Positions 27,571 through 36,793 are shown, numbered from the stretch's first letter. The stretch is DNA of 64,000 bases from Methanospirillum hungatei (GCF_019263745.1 NZ_CP077107.1:1674001-1738000), one strand, 5' to 3'. Notes: a model not told the origin generated them from the sequence alone. Translations and numbers: made by a program.

Positions 27571-28116
27571 TTATCTCCCAACCTTTGCAATCCGCTGGCG
27601 TTCTGAGTGAATATCACTGACCAGAGGTGAAGAACCAGAGTATGAAATCTCTTCCTGTTCCTTTGCGCTTACCGTGTACCCTGGAATAGTAACACGACGT
27701 CCACCAATTGCGATGTGTCCATGCGTGATGAACTGACGTGCCTGTTTTGGAGAACGAGCAAACCCGCGGCGATAGACCTGGGTCTGAAGTCTCCGGTCAA
27801 GCTGCTGCTCGACTTTTAATGCAAGCACATTATCGATGTCTGCGTTCTCTCCAAGCATTCCGGAGCGCTGCAGTGAACCAATAAGCTCTTCTTTCTTCCG
27901 CTCAACCCGAACCTGTTCTGAACCGGTTGACTGCAGAGCGATGATTTCACGTGCAGCTTTTCGGTATTTCCGGAGAGCTCCCTTGGCGATCCAGACTTCA
28001 CGCTTGTTTCTGAGACCGTACTCAATAACAAGGCGGGTCTCTTCCTCAATACGGGAGAGTTCGAACGGACGCTTGGGTGTCTGGTACTGTTTATGGTTTT
28101 TACCTGGATAGCCCAT
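27571..28116 (-). CDS. rpsD: 30S ribosomal protein uS4
   Basis: A 181-residue primary rRNA-binding protein of the small subunit. It starts [18 protein letters not shown], typical of archaea, and has an S4 RNA-binding domain around [20 protein letters not shown] with [20 protein letters not shown]. It lies 12 bases after uS13 and two bases before uS11. Confidence 0.97.
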   Translation of the reverse strand: MGYPGKNHKQYQTPKRPFELSRIEEETRLVIEYGLRNKREVWIAKGALRKYRKAAREIIALQSTGSEQVRVERKKEELIGSLQRSGMLGENADIDNVLALKVEQQLDRRLQTQVYRRGFARSPKQARQFITHGHIAIGGRRVTIPGYTVSAKEQEEISYSGSSPLVSDIHSERQRIAKVGR

Positions 28117-28128
28117 GTTTCATCCCGC

Positions 28129-28584
28129 CTAGGCTTTCTTTCTCTTCACACCGACAATAAGGCCGGTTCTTCCGGTAGACTTGGTACGCTGACCACGGAC
28201 TTTCTGACCTGTCTCATGTCTGATTCCACGGTATGCACGAATCTTCTTGAGAAGGTTGATATCATCATCAACGGTCATCGAGACATCTGCTCCAAGCAGA
28301 TGGCGCTTTGCACCGGTGTAGAGGTCCTTGGGGCGGTTGGTCATCCAGACAGGAATCCGGTCAACATAGTTGCTGATAACTTCACGGATCCGGTCAACAG
28401 ATGCTTCATCAAGTTTACCCATCAATACGTTCTTTTCAACACCTGCAGTTTCAGCAATGAACTTGGCAGTATGTCGTCCGACCCCTTTGATACCGGTCAG
28501 GGAAATAAGAACGGGCTTCGTCCCGTCAAGGTCGGTATTATGAACCCTGACAAAGTAGTTTATCTCCTGGTCATCCTGAGCCAT
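28129..28584 (-). CDS. rpsM: 30S ribosomal protein uS13
   Basis: A head protein of about 151 residues that contacts tRNA and bridges the subunits. Segments are [50 protein letters not shown] and [21 protein letters not shown] with a basic tail. I favour the ATG at 28584 (MAQDDQEIN) over the one at 28596. It is the first protein gene of the operon after tRNA-Ser. Confidence 0.97.
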   Translation of the reverse strand: MAQDDQEINYFVRVHNTDLDGTKPVLISLTGIKGVGRHTAKFIAETAGVEKNVLMGKLDEASVDRIREVISNYVDRIPVWMTNRPKDLYTGAKRHLLGADVSMTVDDDINLLKKIRAYRGIRHETGQKVRGQRTKSTGRTGLIVGVKRKKA

Positions 28585-28620
28585 GCAATGCCTCACTTCA
28601 GGGAATTGCCTGCGTGTCAG

Positions 28621-28704
28621 CGTTGAGGGAGGGATTTGAACCCCCGAGTCCCAAGGGACACAGGGTTAGCAACCCTGCGCCATACCTGGCTTGGCTACCT
28701 CAAC
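28621..28704 (-). tRNA. tRNA-Ser (anticodon GCT)
   Basis: The minus strand forms an 84-base class II cloverleaf. The acceptor is GTTGAGG with CCTCAAC and discriminator G. The anticodon stem CAGGG/CCCTG encloses TTGCTAA, giving GCT. A long variable arm TGTCCCTTGGGACTC and the T-loop GTTCAAATC follow. It heads the ribosomal protein operon, 36 bases upstream of uS13. Confidence 0.95.
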
Positions 28705-28826
28705 ATGCAAAATCGCATCATATCGACACTCGCAACAGAATATCTGCTGCTACAGGAATTGTGCTTACTAATGTGGATGGGAATGAGATATAAGGGTTAT
28801 GATACCTGCTCCCCACCTGACTCCAA

Positions 28827-29795
28827 TCATGGATGAACCGAACGATGAATTCCTGCGCCAAGAAGGGCAGATGTAACAAAAGGAATTGCAATCGTCGCAT
28901 CACAAAAACACTGGACTTTCCTGCAGGTACATGACTCCTTACCCCAGGATACTGCTTCTTCAAATGTACAGCCGGAAAGTCCGCCATAATGTGGTGTATC
29001 TGTTGTATACTGGATCGCATAATCATGTCCCCCGCACACATGATCATGTATGGACGCAATAACCTGCGTTTGTTGAATGAAATTTTTCGGAACCCCCCCG
29101 CCTATATAGATGACGCCTGTTTTATGTGCCTGTTCTACATAACCGGTCAGCTGGTCTGCATCAGCTAACTGATCAATCATGATCTGGTAACCATCCCTTC
29201 GTGCCATCACAAGAGCGATTCCTATGGAGGAGTCGCACAGGGCAGGTATGAAAATGGGGATATTCAGACGGGCTGCGGTGGCAGTTACAGACTTTCCTAA
29301 AGGATATTGTTTTGTAAGCCAAATCCCAAGTTGTCTAATAAAATCTGCAGAAGAACCTGAAAAATCGCCTAGTCCCTGTGCGAACTCTGCAATTTTCGCA
29401 TCAACACCCCGAAACTGATCCTCATATGCAAACACATCATAAATCCGGTCAATCCCCTGTTTGAAGAGTTCCTGATCATCGGCCATATGATGTCCGAGAT
29501 AATGCCGAATACCCACATGTTCACAGATGTCATGAAAGATATTTGCCCCGGTTGATACCAGAACATCAATGAAACGGTTCTCAAGCAGCGCGATCAGGCA
29601 TTCCTGCATACCAGCTGGGATCATCGCACCAGACAGGCCGGCTAGAATCGAAACACCAGGTTCCTCAATCATCTGGCTCCATACCGCAACAGATTCTCCA
29701 AGCTTTCTACCCTGAAAGCCGGTCATACTCATCTGCTTCAGGAGTAAATCTACCCGGTTTTCCGGTTTAACCGGCTCCATGGGGTGAAGATTCAT
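28827..29795 (-). CDS. dys: Deoxyhypusine synthase
   Basis: A 322-residue NAD-dependent enzyme that transfers the aminobutyl group of spermidine to a lysine of aIF5A. Family segments include MTGFQGRKLGESVAVW, LAGLSGAMIPAGM, VSTGANIFHDICEH, DSSIGIALVMARRDG and the active-site lysine in YIGGGVPKNFIQQT, with HDYAIQYTTDTPHYGGLSG near the end. Its substrate spermidine is made by the SpeD/SpeE enzymes encoded at 13953-15233. It lies downstream of the CBS gene cluster on the same strand. Confidence 0.95.
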   Translation of the reverse strand: MNLHPMEPVKPENRVDLLLKQMSMTGFQGRKLGESVAVWSQMIEEPGVSILAGLSGAMIPAGMQECLIALLENRFIDVLVSTGANIFHDICEHVGIRHYLGHHMADDQELFKQGIDRIYDVFAYEDQFRGVDAKIAEFAQGLGDFSGSSADFIRQLGIWLTKQYPLGKSVTATAARLNIPIFIPALCDSSIGIALVMARRDGYQIMIDQLADADQLTGYVEQAHKTGVIYIGGGVPKNFIQQTQVIASIHDHVCGGHDYAIQYTTDTPHYGGLSGCTFEEAVSWGKESCTCRKVQCFCDATIAIPFVTSALLGAGIHRSVHP

Positions 29796-29839
29796 ACAGC
29801 GGATTAACTCTGTATGTATATTGAAATATCGAAAAAAAG

Positions 29840-30619
29840 TTATAATGCCCGGATAAGGGATTCCCGGGTGACGATTCCAATAACCTTTCCATTATCTGTG
29901 ACTGGAAGGCTGCTGATGTTCTTTGAAAGCATTTTTGACACAACATCCGGAATAGTAACGTTCTTTTCAACGCTCATTACCGGAGCACTCATGATATCTT
30001 TTACCAGAATGTTACGGATCTGATGTTCCTGGTGCCGGTCATCTACTGCTTCACGGAACTTGGTGAGAGCGATAGCAACATCTGTCTCAGACACAAGACC
30101 TGCCATCTTGTTATCAGCCATGACAACGCATCTGGCAATTTTCTCATCAACCATTTTCCGACGGAGATGTACCATCCGTTCTCCTGCTTCAATTACATGA
30201 TGTGGATCAGTGACTGAGGAGAGATCCCCTTCTGGAACCATCTTTGCAAGTAAATCTCCGTATGAGACTTGGCCCACGATTTTGTTATCTCCATCATAAA
30301 CCACTGCAAGTTTTGCCTGGTTCTGAAGAAGCGGAATCAGAACATCAAGTTCCTGATCCTCATATACAATGGTAAATTCAGTATCAATCGTATTGGAGAC
30401 ATGAATCGCAGTAGGTGCAACTTCAGAGCTGTGTCTGGCACCAAGCTTTTCTACTATCTTCTGACGTGAAACAGTCCCAACAACTTCTCCCTGGTGAAGT
30501 ACCACCAGGGGGTCAAGTCCGGTATCAAGCATCTTATCTAAGGCATCAGTCACTGGTGCAGACTTTGCAACTGTGACTGGTTTTGCCATTACGTCTCGTA
30601 CAAGTATGGTATTGGTCAT
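29840..30619 (-). CDS. Four-CBS domain protein (third of an operon)
   Basis: A 259-residue protein made of two CBS pairs. Repeats begin at VRDVMAKPVTVAKSAP, IHVSNTIDTEFTIVYED, PHHVIEAGERMVHLRR and VKDIMSAPVMSVEKNV, each ending in the CBS signature such as GTVSRQKIVEKLG or GIVTRESLIRAL. CBS pairs bind adenosine nucleotides or SAM and regulate partner proteins. There is no catalytic domain. Its start overlaps the previous gene by four bases. Expression is probably coupled to the two CBS genes upstream. The ligand and partner are unknown. Confidence 0.85.
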   Translation of the reverse strand: MTNTILVRDVMAKPVTVAKSAPVTDALDKMLDTGLDPLVVLHQGEVVGTVSRQKIVEKLGARHSSEVAPTAIHVSNTIDTEFTIVYEDQELDVLIPLLQNQAKLAVVYDGDNKIVGQVSYGDLLAKMVPEGDLSSVTDPHHVIEAGERMVHLRRKMVDEKIARCVVMADNKMAGLVSETDVAIALTKFREAVDDRHQEHQIRNILVKDIMSAPVMSVEKNVTIPDVVSKMLSKNISSLPVTDNGKVIGIVTRESLIRAL

Positions 30620-31377
30620 TGAACCACTTCCCGTATTATGTCATCTCTGGTAATTATTCCTTTTACGCCATTCTCGCCGGAGATTATCACACTCTGGCAG
30701 GCGGTCTCTAACATGACCGCAACGGCTTCTCTGGTTCTCGCTGTTTCAGGAAGAGAAAGGATAGAAGAACGCATAATCCCCGCTGCAGTACCAGACCCTA
30801 CAGTATCAGGGTGATCTTCATAAAAGGCAAGATCAGTGTCAGTAATTATCCCGACAGCTCCTCCATCATCAACAACAATAACCGCTTCAGCTCCATTTTT
30901 AATCAGATCAACAACATGCCCATGGGAATGCTGTGGAGTAACCTGTACCGGTTCATGCATCAGTTCTGTAACCGGAACATCCAGTTTATCTACAATTTTT
31001 GAGCGCAGGATGTCAGTCCTTGTCAGGATTCCCAGCACCATGCCCTGGTCAATAACCGGAGCACCACTAATCTGGTGGGCCAGGAGGAGAAGGAGCGCAT
31101 CCCGAATGCTGCTATCCGGAGACAAACGTACAAGATCGGTACTCATCACCCGGATCAGTGGCTCATTATCGATCTGCCGGTGCCGCCATTGAGGATTATT
31201 TCTCCGTAACCGAAACCCGATATCCTTCTTTGTAATGATCCCAAGTGCGCGTCCATCTTCAATCACAAGGATCCTGGATATTTTATGTCTAAGCATCTGG
31301 TTACGAGCATATGATACCGTGTCATTCGGTTTAGCAGCATGAACTGGCGTAGACATCAGATCAGATACCAGCATCAC
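30616..31377 (-). CDS. Four-CBS domain protein (second of an operon)
   Basis: A 253-residue protein with four CBS motifs: VSDLMSTPVHAAKPND, RVMSTDLVRLSPDSSIRD, VTELMHEPVQVTPQHS and IMRSSILSLPETARTRE. Each is followed by a nucleotide-pocket strand such as LGIITKKDIGFRLR and GIITRDDIIREVV. It contains no other domain. The start codon directly follows the stop of the first CBS gene, and its own stop overlaps the start of the next. The arrangement suggests three proteins made together, perhaps in one complex. Function unknown. Confidence 0.85.
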   Translation of the reverse strand: MMLVSDLMSTPVHAAKPNDTVSYARNQMLRHKISRILVIEDGRALGIITKKDIGFRLRRNNPQWRHRQIDNEPLIRVMSTDLVRLSPDSSIRDALLLLLAHQISGAPVIDQGMVLGILTRTDILRSKIVDKLDVPVTELMHEPVQVTPQHSHGHVVDLIKNGAEAVIVVDDGGAVGIITDTDLAFYEDHPDTVGSGTAAGIMRSSILSLPETARTREAVAVMLETACQSVIISGENGVKGIITRDDIIREVVQ

Positions 31378-32253
31378 TTATCTCCTGCTCATTTCATTGG
31401 GTGAAAAAGCTCTTACCAGGTCAAATTCTGTAACAAGTCCAACAAGACGGCTCTGATCAATCACTGGAAGGGCGCCTACTTTTTTAGCCATCATCGCCCT
31501 GGCTGCATCAGTTACGGTCGCTTCTGAATTTGTTGTGAACAGATTGCCACTTAACAAATCCCTGACAGGAATACTCATAACCTCAGCCACATCTCCAGTG
31601 ACGAGTTTTTCAAACACCTTTCCAGAGCCAATATACCGGACAATATCAGTCGCGGTAATAATCCCAAATAAAATATCTTTTTTTACAATAGGGAGTCTTC
31701 TGAACTGGTGCTCAGTCATCACCTTGGTAACCGTAGCAAGCGGACAATCTGGTTGTTGAACCAGTAGTGAACGGGTCATCACATCTTCAACCGGAGTTGC
31801 TGCATGTGAACGACACAGGATTTTCAAGACATCACGTTCGGTAATGATACCATTGAGCACCCCCTCGTCATCAACAATGGGGATACCACCAATGCGGTCA
31901 CGTAAAATGATTTCAAGAGCTTCAGAAAGACTAGCGTCAGGGTGTAATGTCCTGACATCAGTCTTCATTATTTTGCTTACACTTTCATTTATTGCTGCGA
32001 GGAAATTCCCATCATGTTTGACATTAATGAGGTTGAAAAGTTCTCCACCGCCGAGAAAATCGATGACATCCCGTGCAGTAATAATACCTTTCAGCCGGTG
32101 AGTTCCTGGATCAACAATGGGCAGTCTGCGAAATCCCCATTGGGTAAGGGTCTCAATAGCGCCAAAGATCCGCATTGTCGGCGGTGCTGAGATCACCTTC
32201 GATGTTGCTATCGAAAGTACCGTTCTGTTACCGTTGTCATGATGTGAATTCAT
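31378..32253 (-). CDS. Four-CBS domain protein (first of an operon)
   Basis: A 291-residue protein with four CBS motifs. The first is degenerate (SKVISAPPTMRIFGAIETLT); the others are SKIMKTDVRTLHPDASLSE, VEDVMTRSLLVQQPDCPL and VRDLLSGNLFTTNSEAT. Pocket segments include LKGIITARDVIDFLGGGELF and NGIITERDVLKILC. It heads the three-gene CBS operon. The 245 bases upstream carry a TATA-like sequence on this strand at about 32345-32355 and GC-rich hairpins. The ligand is not predictable. Confidence 0.85.
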   Translation of the reverse strand: MNSHHDNGNRTVLSIATSKVISAPPTMRIFGAIETLTQWGFRRLPIVDPGTHRLKGIITARDVIDFLGGGELFNLINVKHDGNFLAAINESVSKIMKTDVRTLHPDASLSEALEIILRDRIGGIPIVDDEGVLNGIITERDVLKILCRSHAATPVEDVMTRSLLVQQPDCPLATVTKVMTEHQFRRLPIVKKDILFGIITATDIVRYIGSGKVFEKLVTGDVAEVMSIPVRDLLSGNLFTTNSEATVTDAARAMMAKKVGALPVIDQSRLVGLVTEFDLVRAFSPNEMSRR

Positions 32254-32344
32254 GGAGATACCAGCCTTCAGTTAGACGGTGAAAATGTATGGACATCCTG
32301 CTAATCCAAATAAGAAACAGACCAGCAGGTGTCCGGGTAAATTC

Positions 32345-32355
32345 AAAAATTTATA
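32345..32355 (-). promoter_or_regulatory. TATA-like element for the CBS operon
   Basis: On the minus strand GGAGGTATAAATTTTTG reads as a purine-rich stretch followed by a TATA box, about 92 bases before the start at 32253. The position would leave a leader of roughly 65 bases. It is the best box in this intergenic region, but it is assigned by eye only. Confidence 0.35.
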
Positions 32356-32359
32356 CCTC

Positions 32360-32377
32360 CGGACGGAACACCGTCCG
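32360..32377. repeat. GC-rich hairpin downstream of the CBS/zinc-ribbon gene
   Basis: CGGACGG-AACA-CCGTCCG forms a perfect 7-bp stem with a 4-base loop. A second, smaller hairpin (TCCGG-AAAT-CCGGA) lies at 32444-32457. Both are in the gap between two minus-strand genes and directly beside the TATA-like element, so they could stop the upstream transcript or bind a regulator. Confidence 0.45.
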
Positions 32378-32498
32378 AAACTCATGATGACAGTGTGCAA
32401 TTATTGAAACACGTCCTGTTATCAAAAACCGGCGGGTGTATATCCGGAAATCCGGACATAAGCATCCGGCATGGATGGCTTTTGTCAGCTGCAGCACC

Positions 32499-33074
32499 CT
32501 ATAACCGGTCATCTTCCATGCAGTTCGGACAGATGAGAGTTCCATCAACACTCGTCAGATCATCTGACATCTGTCCACATCTACTGCACATTCCTGAACT
32601 AATTTCGTCAGCACGGTTGATGACAACCAGCTCCCCCATTAGTTCATTGATCTCGGTACTGACTGCAACAATGTCCCGGACACTGACTATGCCAATCACG
32701 ACACCTTTTTCATTGATAATGGGCAATCTCCGGACCCTGTTATGGATCATCAGATGTGCAGCATCCTCAACGGTTTTATCTGTGCTAATCGTGATCAAGG
32801 GTGAAGTCATGATCTCACTGACATGAACTTCACTCGGGCGGAGATCCCGGGCGACAACCTTGCAGTTTATGTCCTGCTCTGTTACTATCCCCACAGCAAC
32901 GCCATCCTTCAGGACAATACAACTGCCAGATGGATCTTTACTGCACATTTTTCGTGCAGCATGCGCTACCGTTGCATGATAATCAATAGTCTTGGGGTTC
33001 GTTCGCATTATCTCCCGCACTGGGACCTTGGTCTCGAGCTGGATCGTGTCACTGTTATAGCTCATTACTGTCAC
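32499..33074 (-). CDS. CBS-pair protein with C-terminal zinc ribbon
   Basis: A 191-residue protein. It has one CBS pair (VREIMRTNPKTIDYHATV and VSEIMTSPLITISTDKT, with GIVTEQDINCKVVA and GIVSVRDIVAVS) and ends in a small zinc ribbon, CSRCGQMSDDL then CPNCMEDDRL. The ribbon suggests binding of nucleic acid or a protein partner. It is the fourth CBS gene in a row, but it is separated from the other three by 245 bases and probably has its own promoter. It is divergent from the GTPase operon at 33278. Confidence 0.85.
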   Translation of the reverse strand: MTVMSYNSDTIQLETKVPVREIMRTNPKTIDYHATVAHAARKMCSKDPSGSCIVLKDGVAVGIVTEQDINCKVVARDLRPSEVHVSEIMTSPLITISTDKTVEDAAHLMIHNRVRRLPIINEKGVVIGIVSVRDIVAVSTEINELMGELVVINRADEISSGMCSRCGQMSDDLTSVDGTLICPNCMEDDRL

Positions 33075-33182
33075 CTCTCGGTTTCCCGGGCAGATGCATT
33101 GCTCTGATACTTATCGGGATCGGGTATTAATCCATCGCTCCGGTGACCGGGTTATCAAATATTAAGATCCGAGACAGGTGGG

Positions 33183-33272
33183 ATGACAACAATAATAATA
33201 CTCCCTGATCATACCCTTGTAGACAGGCAGGCTTTTGTTGGCCTGATTTTTAAAAATAGCGCCGGGACGTAA
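33183..33272 (+). CDS. Possible 29-residue leader ORF before the GTPase operon
   Basis: An ATG at 33183 opens a 29-codon frame (MTTIIILPDHTLVDRQAF at its start) that stops five bases before the GTPase ATG. AGGTGGG precedes it, but with a very short spacing. It overlaps a small hairpin (CAGGC against GCCTG) followed by a T-run. It could be a leader peptide, a small protein or chance. I do not recognise it. Confidence 0.25.
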   Translation: MTTIIILPDHTLVDRQAFVGLIFKNSAGT

Positions 33273-33277
33273 CTACT

Positions 33278-33907
33278 ATGGGTATAAGCCAGACACTCTC
33301 GCGAATCCTATCAGGTCTTTTTCAGAAGAAAACCGCCCGCATTGGTATTTATGGCCCACCAAATGCGGGAAAAACAACTCTTGCAAACAGGATAGCTGAA
33401 GACTGGTCAGGAGCAATTTCTGGAACAACCAGTGAGGTGCCCCATGAGACCAGACGAGCAATAAGAACAGGAAACATTACCATAACCAGTTCAAATGGCC
33501 GCTCAATTACTATCGATATTGTTGATACACCCGGCGTTACCACCAGGGTTGACTATAAAGAGTTTTTAGAATACGGGATAGAACGGGAAGATGCGATAAC
33601 CCGGGCACGCGAAGCGACAGAAGGAGTTGCAGAGGCCATGCACTGGCTTAGAGAGGATATTGATGGGGTCATCTATATGATCGATGCAACCCTCGATCCC
33701 TTTGCACAAGTCAATATCATGATGATTGGTATCATCGAGAGCAGGAAACTGCCGGTGATTATCGCAGCAAACAAGATCGATCTTCCTGATGCGGCACCTC
33801 AACGGATACGAAGTGCATTCCCCCAGCATCCGGTTGTGCCGGTTTCATGTCTTGATGGAACCCAGATAGAAAGTCTCTATGAAGAGATGGTCCAGCATTT
33901 CAGGTGA
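33278..33907 (+). CDS. arvA: Small Era-like GTPase, OapA/ArvA type
   Basis: A 209-residue Ras-like GTPase. G1 is GIYGPPNAGKTTLANR, G2 falls near SGTTSEVPHETRR, G3 is VDTPGVTT, G4 is AANKIDLPD and G5 is VVPVSCLDG. It is the first gene of a three-gene set with a DUF2073 (OapB) gene and a zinc-ribbon (OapC) gene. In Haloferax the homologous GTPase drives formation of extracellular vesicles and was named ArvA (established knowledge, recalled). Role in this organism is inferred from family and gene order. The next gene overlaps its stop by four bases. Confidence 0.8.
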   Translation: MGISQTLSRILSGLFQKKTARIGIYGPPNAGKTTLANRIAEDWSGAISGTTSEVPHETRRAIRTGNITITSSNGRSITIDIVDTPGVTTRVDYKEFLEYGIEREDAITRAREATEGVAEAMHWLREDIDGVIYMIDATLDPFAQVNIMMIGIIESRKLPVIIAANKIDLPDAAPQRIRSAFPQHPVVPVSCLDGTQIESLYEEMVQHFR

Positions 33908-34275
33908 ATATCATGCAGGGTGTACGAATAGACCTCATATCTGAAGAACGGCTTGCCCAGATGGCTTCAATGGAAAAGATCAGGCTTATTCTGGATAATG
34001 TCCGTGAAGGGACCATAGTCATTCTTGAATCCGGCCTGACACCCGATGAACAATCTGTCCTTATTGAGATGACCATGCAGGAGATCCTTCCAGACGGTTT
34101 TTCCGGTATTGAGATTGAGACATATCCCTCAAAACAAAGAGGAACAAGTGTGTTCTCAAGATTTATCAGAGGAGATGATGAAAGCAGGAGACTGACAGTC
34201 ATCGGTCCTGCGAATCAACTCAAGATGATCCGCAAAGACAGGGGCCTTATCAGCGCCTGGATATCAGGTAGGTAA
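33904..34275 (+). CDS. arvB: OapB/ArvB family protein (DUF2073)
   Basis: A protein of about 123 residues of the DUF2073 family, always found next to the small GTPase in euryarchaea. It starts with GTG at 33904, overlapping the GTPase stop; an ATG at 33913 (MQGVRIDLISEERL) is an alternative. Characteristic pieces are GTIVILESGLTPDEQSVLIE, GIEIETYPSK and LTVIGPANQLKMIRKD. It has no membrane segment. It is likely a partner of the GTPase. The molecular function is unknown. Confidence 0.8.
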   Translation: MNIMQGVRIDLISEERLAQMASMEKIRLILDNVREGTIVILESGLTPDEQSVLIEMTMQEILPDGFSGIEIETYPSKQRGTSVFSRFIRGDDESRRLTVIGPANQLKMIRKDRGLISAWISGR

Positions 34276-34278
34276 TCG

Positions 34279-34653
34279 ATGCCCCATCGTTGCGCCGGCT
34301 GTAAAACCCTGTTCCCTGATGCCCGTCATCTCAGGGATGGGTGTCCGGTCTGCGGGTGTGGAAAATTTGTATTTGAAAATGGTAGGAGAAGGGAGGAACA
34401 AAAGGGGACCACCACTGAAGTTCAAGAATCAGCGCAACCTGATCTCTCTCAGGAAAAAGCTCATGACACAAAACCCGACTCAATTAACCAGGATCCGGAT
34501 TCAATAGAAAGCATCAGAATTATCGAACCTGGTCGGTATGATTTGAATCTGTCACGCCTGGCTGAATCAGATGACCGGGTAGTCAGGGTCGGAAGAGAGG
34601 ATACATACCGCCTTGATTTACACTCGATGATTCGGCAAAAAAAGAAAAAATAG
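34279..34653 (+). CDS. arvC: OapC/ArvC family zinc-ribbon protein
   Basis: A 124-residue protein with an N-terminal rubredoxin-like zinc ribbon (HRCAGCKTLF then DGCPVCGCGKF, residues about 3-30). A polar, probably disordered middle (about 40-85) follows. A short conserved C-terminal segment is IRIIEPGRYDLNLSRLAESD with DTYRLDLHSMI. This layout is typical of the third gene of the OapABC set. It starts three bases after arvB and ends tail-to-tail with aIF1. The C-terminal motif may bind the GTPase or ArvB; this is inference. Confidence 0.78.
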   Translation: MPHRCAGCKTLFPDARHLRDGCPVCGCGKFVFENGRRREEQKGTTTEVQESAQPDLSQEKAHDTKPDSINQDPDSIESIRIIEPGRYDLNLSRLAESDDRVVRVGREDTYRLDLHSMIRQKKKK

Positions 34654-34666
34654 CCTCTTTTATAAT

Positions 34667-34972
34667 TTAAGAGATATTATCCACCGCATATCCCTTTGTG
34701 CCAAGGAGATTGATAACCCTTTCACGGTGGTTACCCTGTAATTCTATGGAGTTGCCTTTCACCGTACCGCCACAGGCCAGTTTGCTCTTCATAAACTTTG
34801 AAAGATCTTCTAGATCAATGTCAGTCGGATCAAGCCCTTCAATAACGGTGACTTCTTTCCCGTACCGACGTTTATTCACTTTCACGTTTATTCGCTGCTG
34901 TTCTTTTGCAACTTCCTCACAGATACAGAGTTCCTTTGGTAGCCCACATATGGAGCAGATACCACCATTCAT
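34667..34972 (-). CDS. Translation initiation factor aIF1 (SUI1)
   Basis: A 101-residue SUI1-fold protein that monitors start-codon selection on the 30S subunit. The N-terminal segment [15 protein letters not shown] carries four cysteines and may bind zinc, as in many archaeal aIF1. The core is [40 protein letters not shown] and [20 protein letters not shown]. It is a single gene, convergent with arvC and divergent from cobyric acid synthase. Confidence 0.95.
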   Translation of the reverse strand: MNGGICSICGLPKELCICEEVAKEQQRINVKVNKRRYGKEVTVIEGLDPTDIDLEDLSKFMKSKLACGGTVKGNSIELQGNHRERVINLLGTKGYAVDNIS

Positions 34973-35103
34973 TACTTATTCCATCTCATGTTTTACTATT
35001 AAATGCTTATCATGAAATATCCCGGCATATTCCGGATTTTTCATATCTGTGGATGGAAGTGGTTGCTGCACTATATTATCTTCATCCATCATACCTGAGT
35101 TCT

Positions 35104-36543
35104 ATGTCTGTTATGGTCCTGGGGACCGCTTCTCATGTCGGGAAGAGCACAATGGTAGCCGGGCTTTGCCGTATCCTGCGAAGGCGTGGGATATCTGTTG
35201 CTCCATTTAAATCACAAAATATGAGCCTGAACTCCTGGGTAACCGAGGATGGGGGCGAGATCGGAATAGCCCAGGCAATGCAGGCATTTGCGGCATGCAT
35301 TCCCCCCTGTGTTGAGATGAATCCCATCCTTCTCAAACCAAAAGGAGACCAGTCATCACAAATTGTTCTCCTGGGAAAACCACACCACGATGTGTATGCC
35401 GGTGACTACTACAAAGTAACAGATAACCTCCTAACCGTTGCATTAAAAGCTGCAGAAACGCTCAAAAGCAGGTATGGTGCCCTCGTTGTTGAAGGAGCAG
35501 GAGGAGCTGCTGAAGTTAATCTTTTTGATCGTGATATCGCAAATATCGGTCTCGCTAGGGCACTTCGCTTTCCGATTATTCTGGTTGCAGATATTGAACG
35601 GGGAGGGGTATTTGCACAAGTATATGGAACAATCTCACTCCTTCCGGATGACATCCGCCCGCTGGTTAAAGCAGTCATCGTCAATAAGTTCAGGGGAGAT
35701 CCTGCACTTTTCTCAGATGGGATGAGAATCCTTGAGGACCTTACCGGTGTTCCTGCAATAGGTCTTGTACCAATGACAGATGTGGATATCCCCAGTGAAG
35801 ACTCCCTTTCATTGCAGGATAAAACAGCCAAAAGTGCTCCGGTTGAGATAGCCGTCATCCACCTGCCCCGGATATCCAACTTCACCGACTATGAGGTTCT
35901 TGAGCGGTATGCGTCGGTCAGGTATGTAAAACCCGGAACACCACTGACCGGTTTTGACGCCATAATTCTTCCAGGAACAAAAAACACCATTGAAGATCTT
36001 AAAGAAGTGATTGAGTCAGGAACAGGTGATGAGATCAAAAACGCCAGGGCTCAAGGAATCCCTATTATCGGTATCTGTGGTGGCTACCAGATGCTCTGCG
36101 AACGGATTCTTGATTCCGGGGTTGAGTCAAAAGAGGGAGAATACCAGGGCCTCGGTCTTATTCCCTGCACAACCACGTTTTCCGGGTATGAGAAGACAAC
36201 GGTGCAGGTGACACGCACATCATCAGGTTACGGACCATTTCTGGAAAAAATCGCATCAGTATCAGGATATGAGATCCATATGGGAACCACCTGCAGGGGT
36301 GAGATCAAAGAAGCATTTTCAGGAGAGGGAGTAGTCAGTGAAGATGGGCTGCTAATTGGAACCTATATGCACGGTCTTTTCACATCCCCTGATGTCGCTG
36401 CAGCATTTGTTGCCTTCCTCTGCGAACGGAAGGGACTTGCATGGACACCACCAACACAGGACAAGGATCCTTTTGATGCCCTCGCAGATCACATCGAGGC
36501 TCATGTCCGGATAGAGGAGATACTTCCCTTTTTTAGCCGATAA
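35104..36543 (+). CDS. cbiP: Cobyric acid synthase
   Basis: A 479-residue glutamine-dependent amidotransferase of cobamide synthesis, amidating four side chains of adenosylcobyrinic acid diamide. The dethiobiotin-synthetase-like N domain begins [18 protein letters not shown] (P-loop) and continues [12 protein letters not shown] and [13 protein letters not shown]. The amidotransferase half shows [13 protein letters not shown], the nucleophile Cys in [11 protein letters not shown] and the His in GTYMHGLF. I chose the ATG at 35104; an upstream in-frame start at 34906 would overlap aIF1. Methanogens need cobamides for methyl transfer. Confidence 0.95.
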   Translation: MSVMVLGTASHVGKSTMVAGLCRILRRRGISVAPFKSQNMSLNSWVTEDGGEIGIAQAMQAFAACIPPCVEMNPILLKPKGDQSSQIVLLGKPHHDVYAGDYYKVTDNLLTVALKAAETLKSRYGALVVEGAGGAAEVNLFDRDIANIGLARALRFPIILVADIERGGVFAQVYGTISLLPDDIRPLVKAVIVNKFRGDPALFSDGMRILEDLTGVPAIGLVPMTDVDIPSEDSLSLQDKTAKSAPVEIAVIHLPRISNFTDYEVLERYASVRYVKPGTPLTGFDAIILPGTKNTIEDLKEVIESGTGDEIKNARAQGIPIIGICGGYQMLCERILDSGVESKEGEYQGLGLIPCTTTFSGYEKTTVQVTRTSSGYGPFLEKIASVSGYEIHMGTTCRGEIKEAFSGEGVVSEDGLLIGTYMHGLFTSPDVAAAFVAFLCERKGLAWTPPTQDKDPFDALADHIEAHVRIEEILPFFSR

Positions 36544-36793
36544 CATTCATGATGCTGCGAAAACCTTCCAGTCCTGCATCATCACATACCACACTGATGA
36601 CTTTTTTGAGGTCAACTTCTTCAGTTGCCCGGCTCATGGTGCAAAAAGCCCGGGCAGGGGATGGGATCTCTTTTCCAGGGATGCCAAACCGTACCGAATG
36701 AACACAAAACCTGCATTTTTCGATATCTTCACGTTTCGTAGGAAGACAGGCAACCGTTCCCATCTCAACCGGGAGGGTTCGTGTCGTTCTCAT
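36533..36793 (-). CDS. Small cysteine-containing protein, unknown
   Basis: An 86-residue soluble protein that I do not recognise. It has five cysteines: one in [11 protein letters not shown], a pair in [13 protein letters not shown], one in AFCTMSR and one in VVCDDAG. The CxxC and spacing suggest zinc or an Fe-S cluster. Its ATG at 36793 overlaps the stop of the coiled-coil gene by four bases, and its own stop lies inside the last codons of cbiP on the other strand. The tight coupling suggests it works with the coiled-coil protein. Function unknown. Confidence 0.65.
   Translation of the reverse strand: MRTTRTLPVEMGTVACLPTKREDIEKCRFCVHSVRFGIPGKEIPSPARAFCTMSRATEEVDLKKVISVVCDDAGLEGFRSIMNVIG

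Noticed and set aside
32351-32551. A 66-codon minus-strand frame between CBS genes
   Set aside because: It starts inside the zinc-ribbon end of the CBS gene in another frame, covers hairpins, and has no recognisable content.
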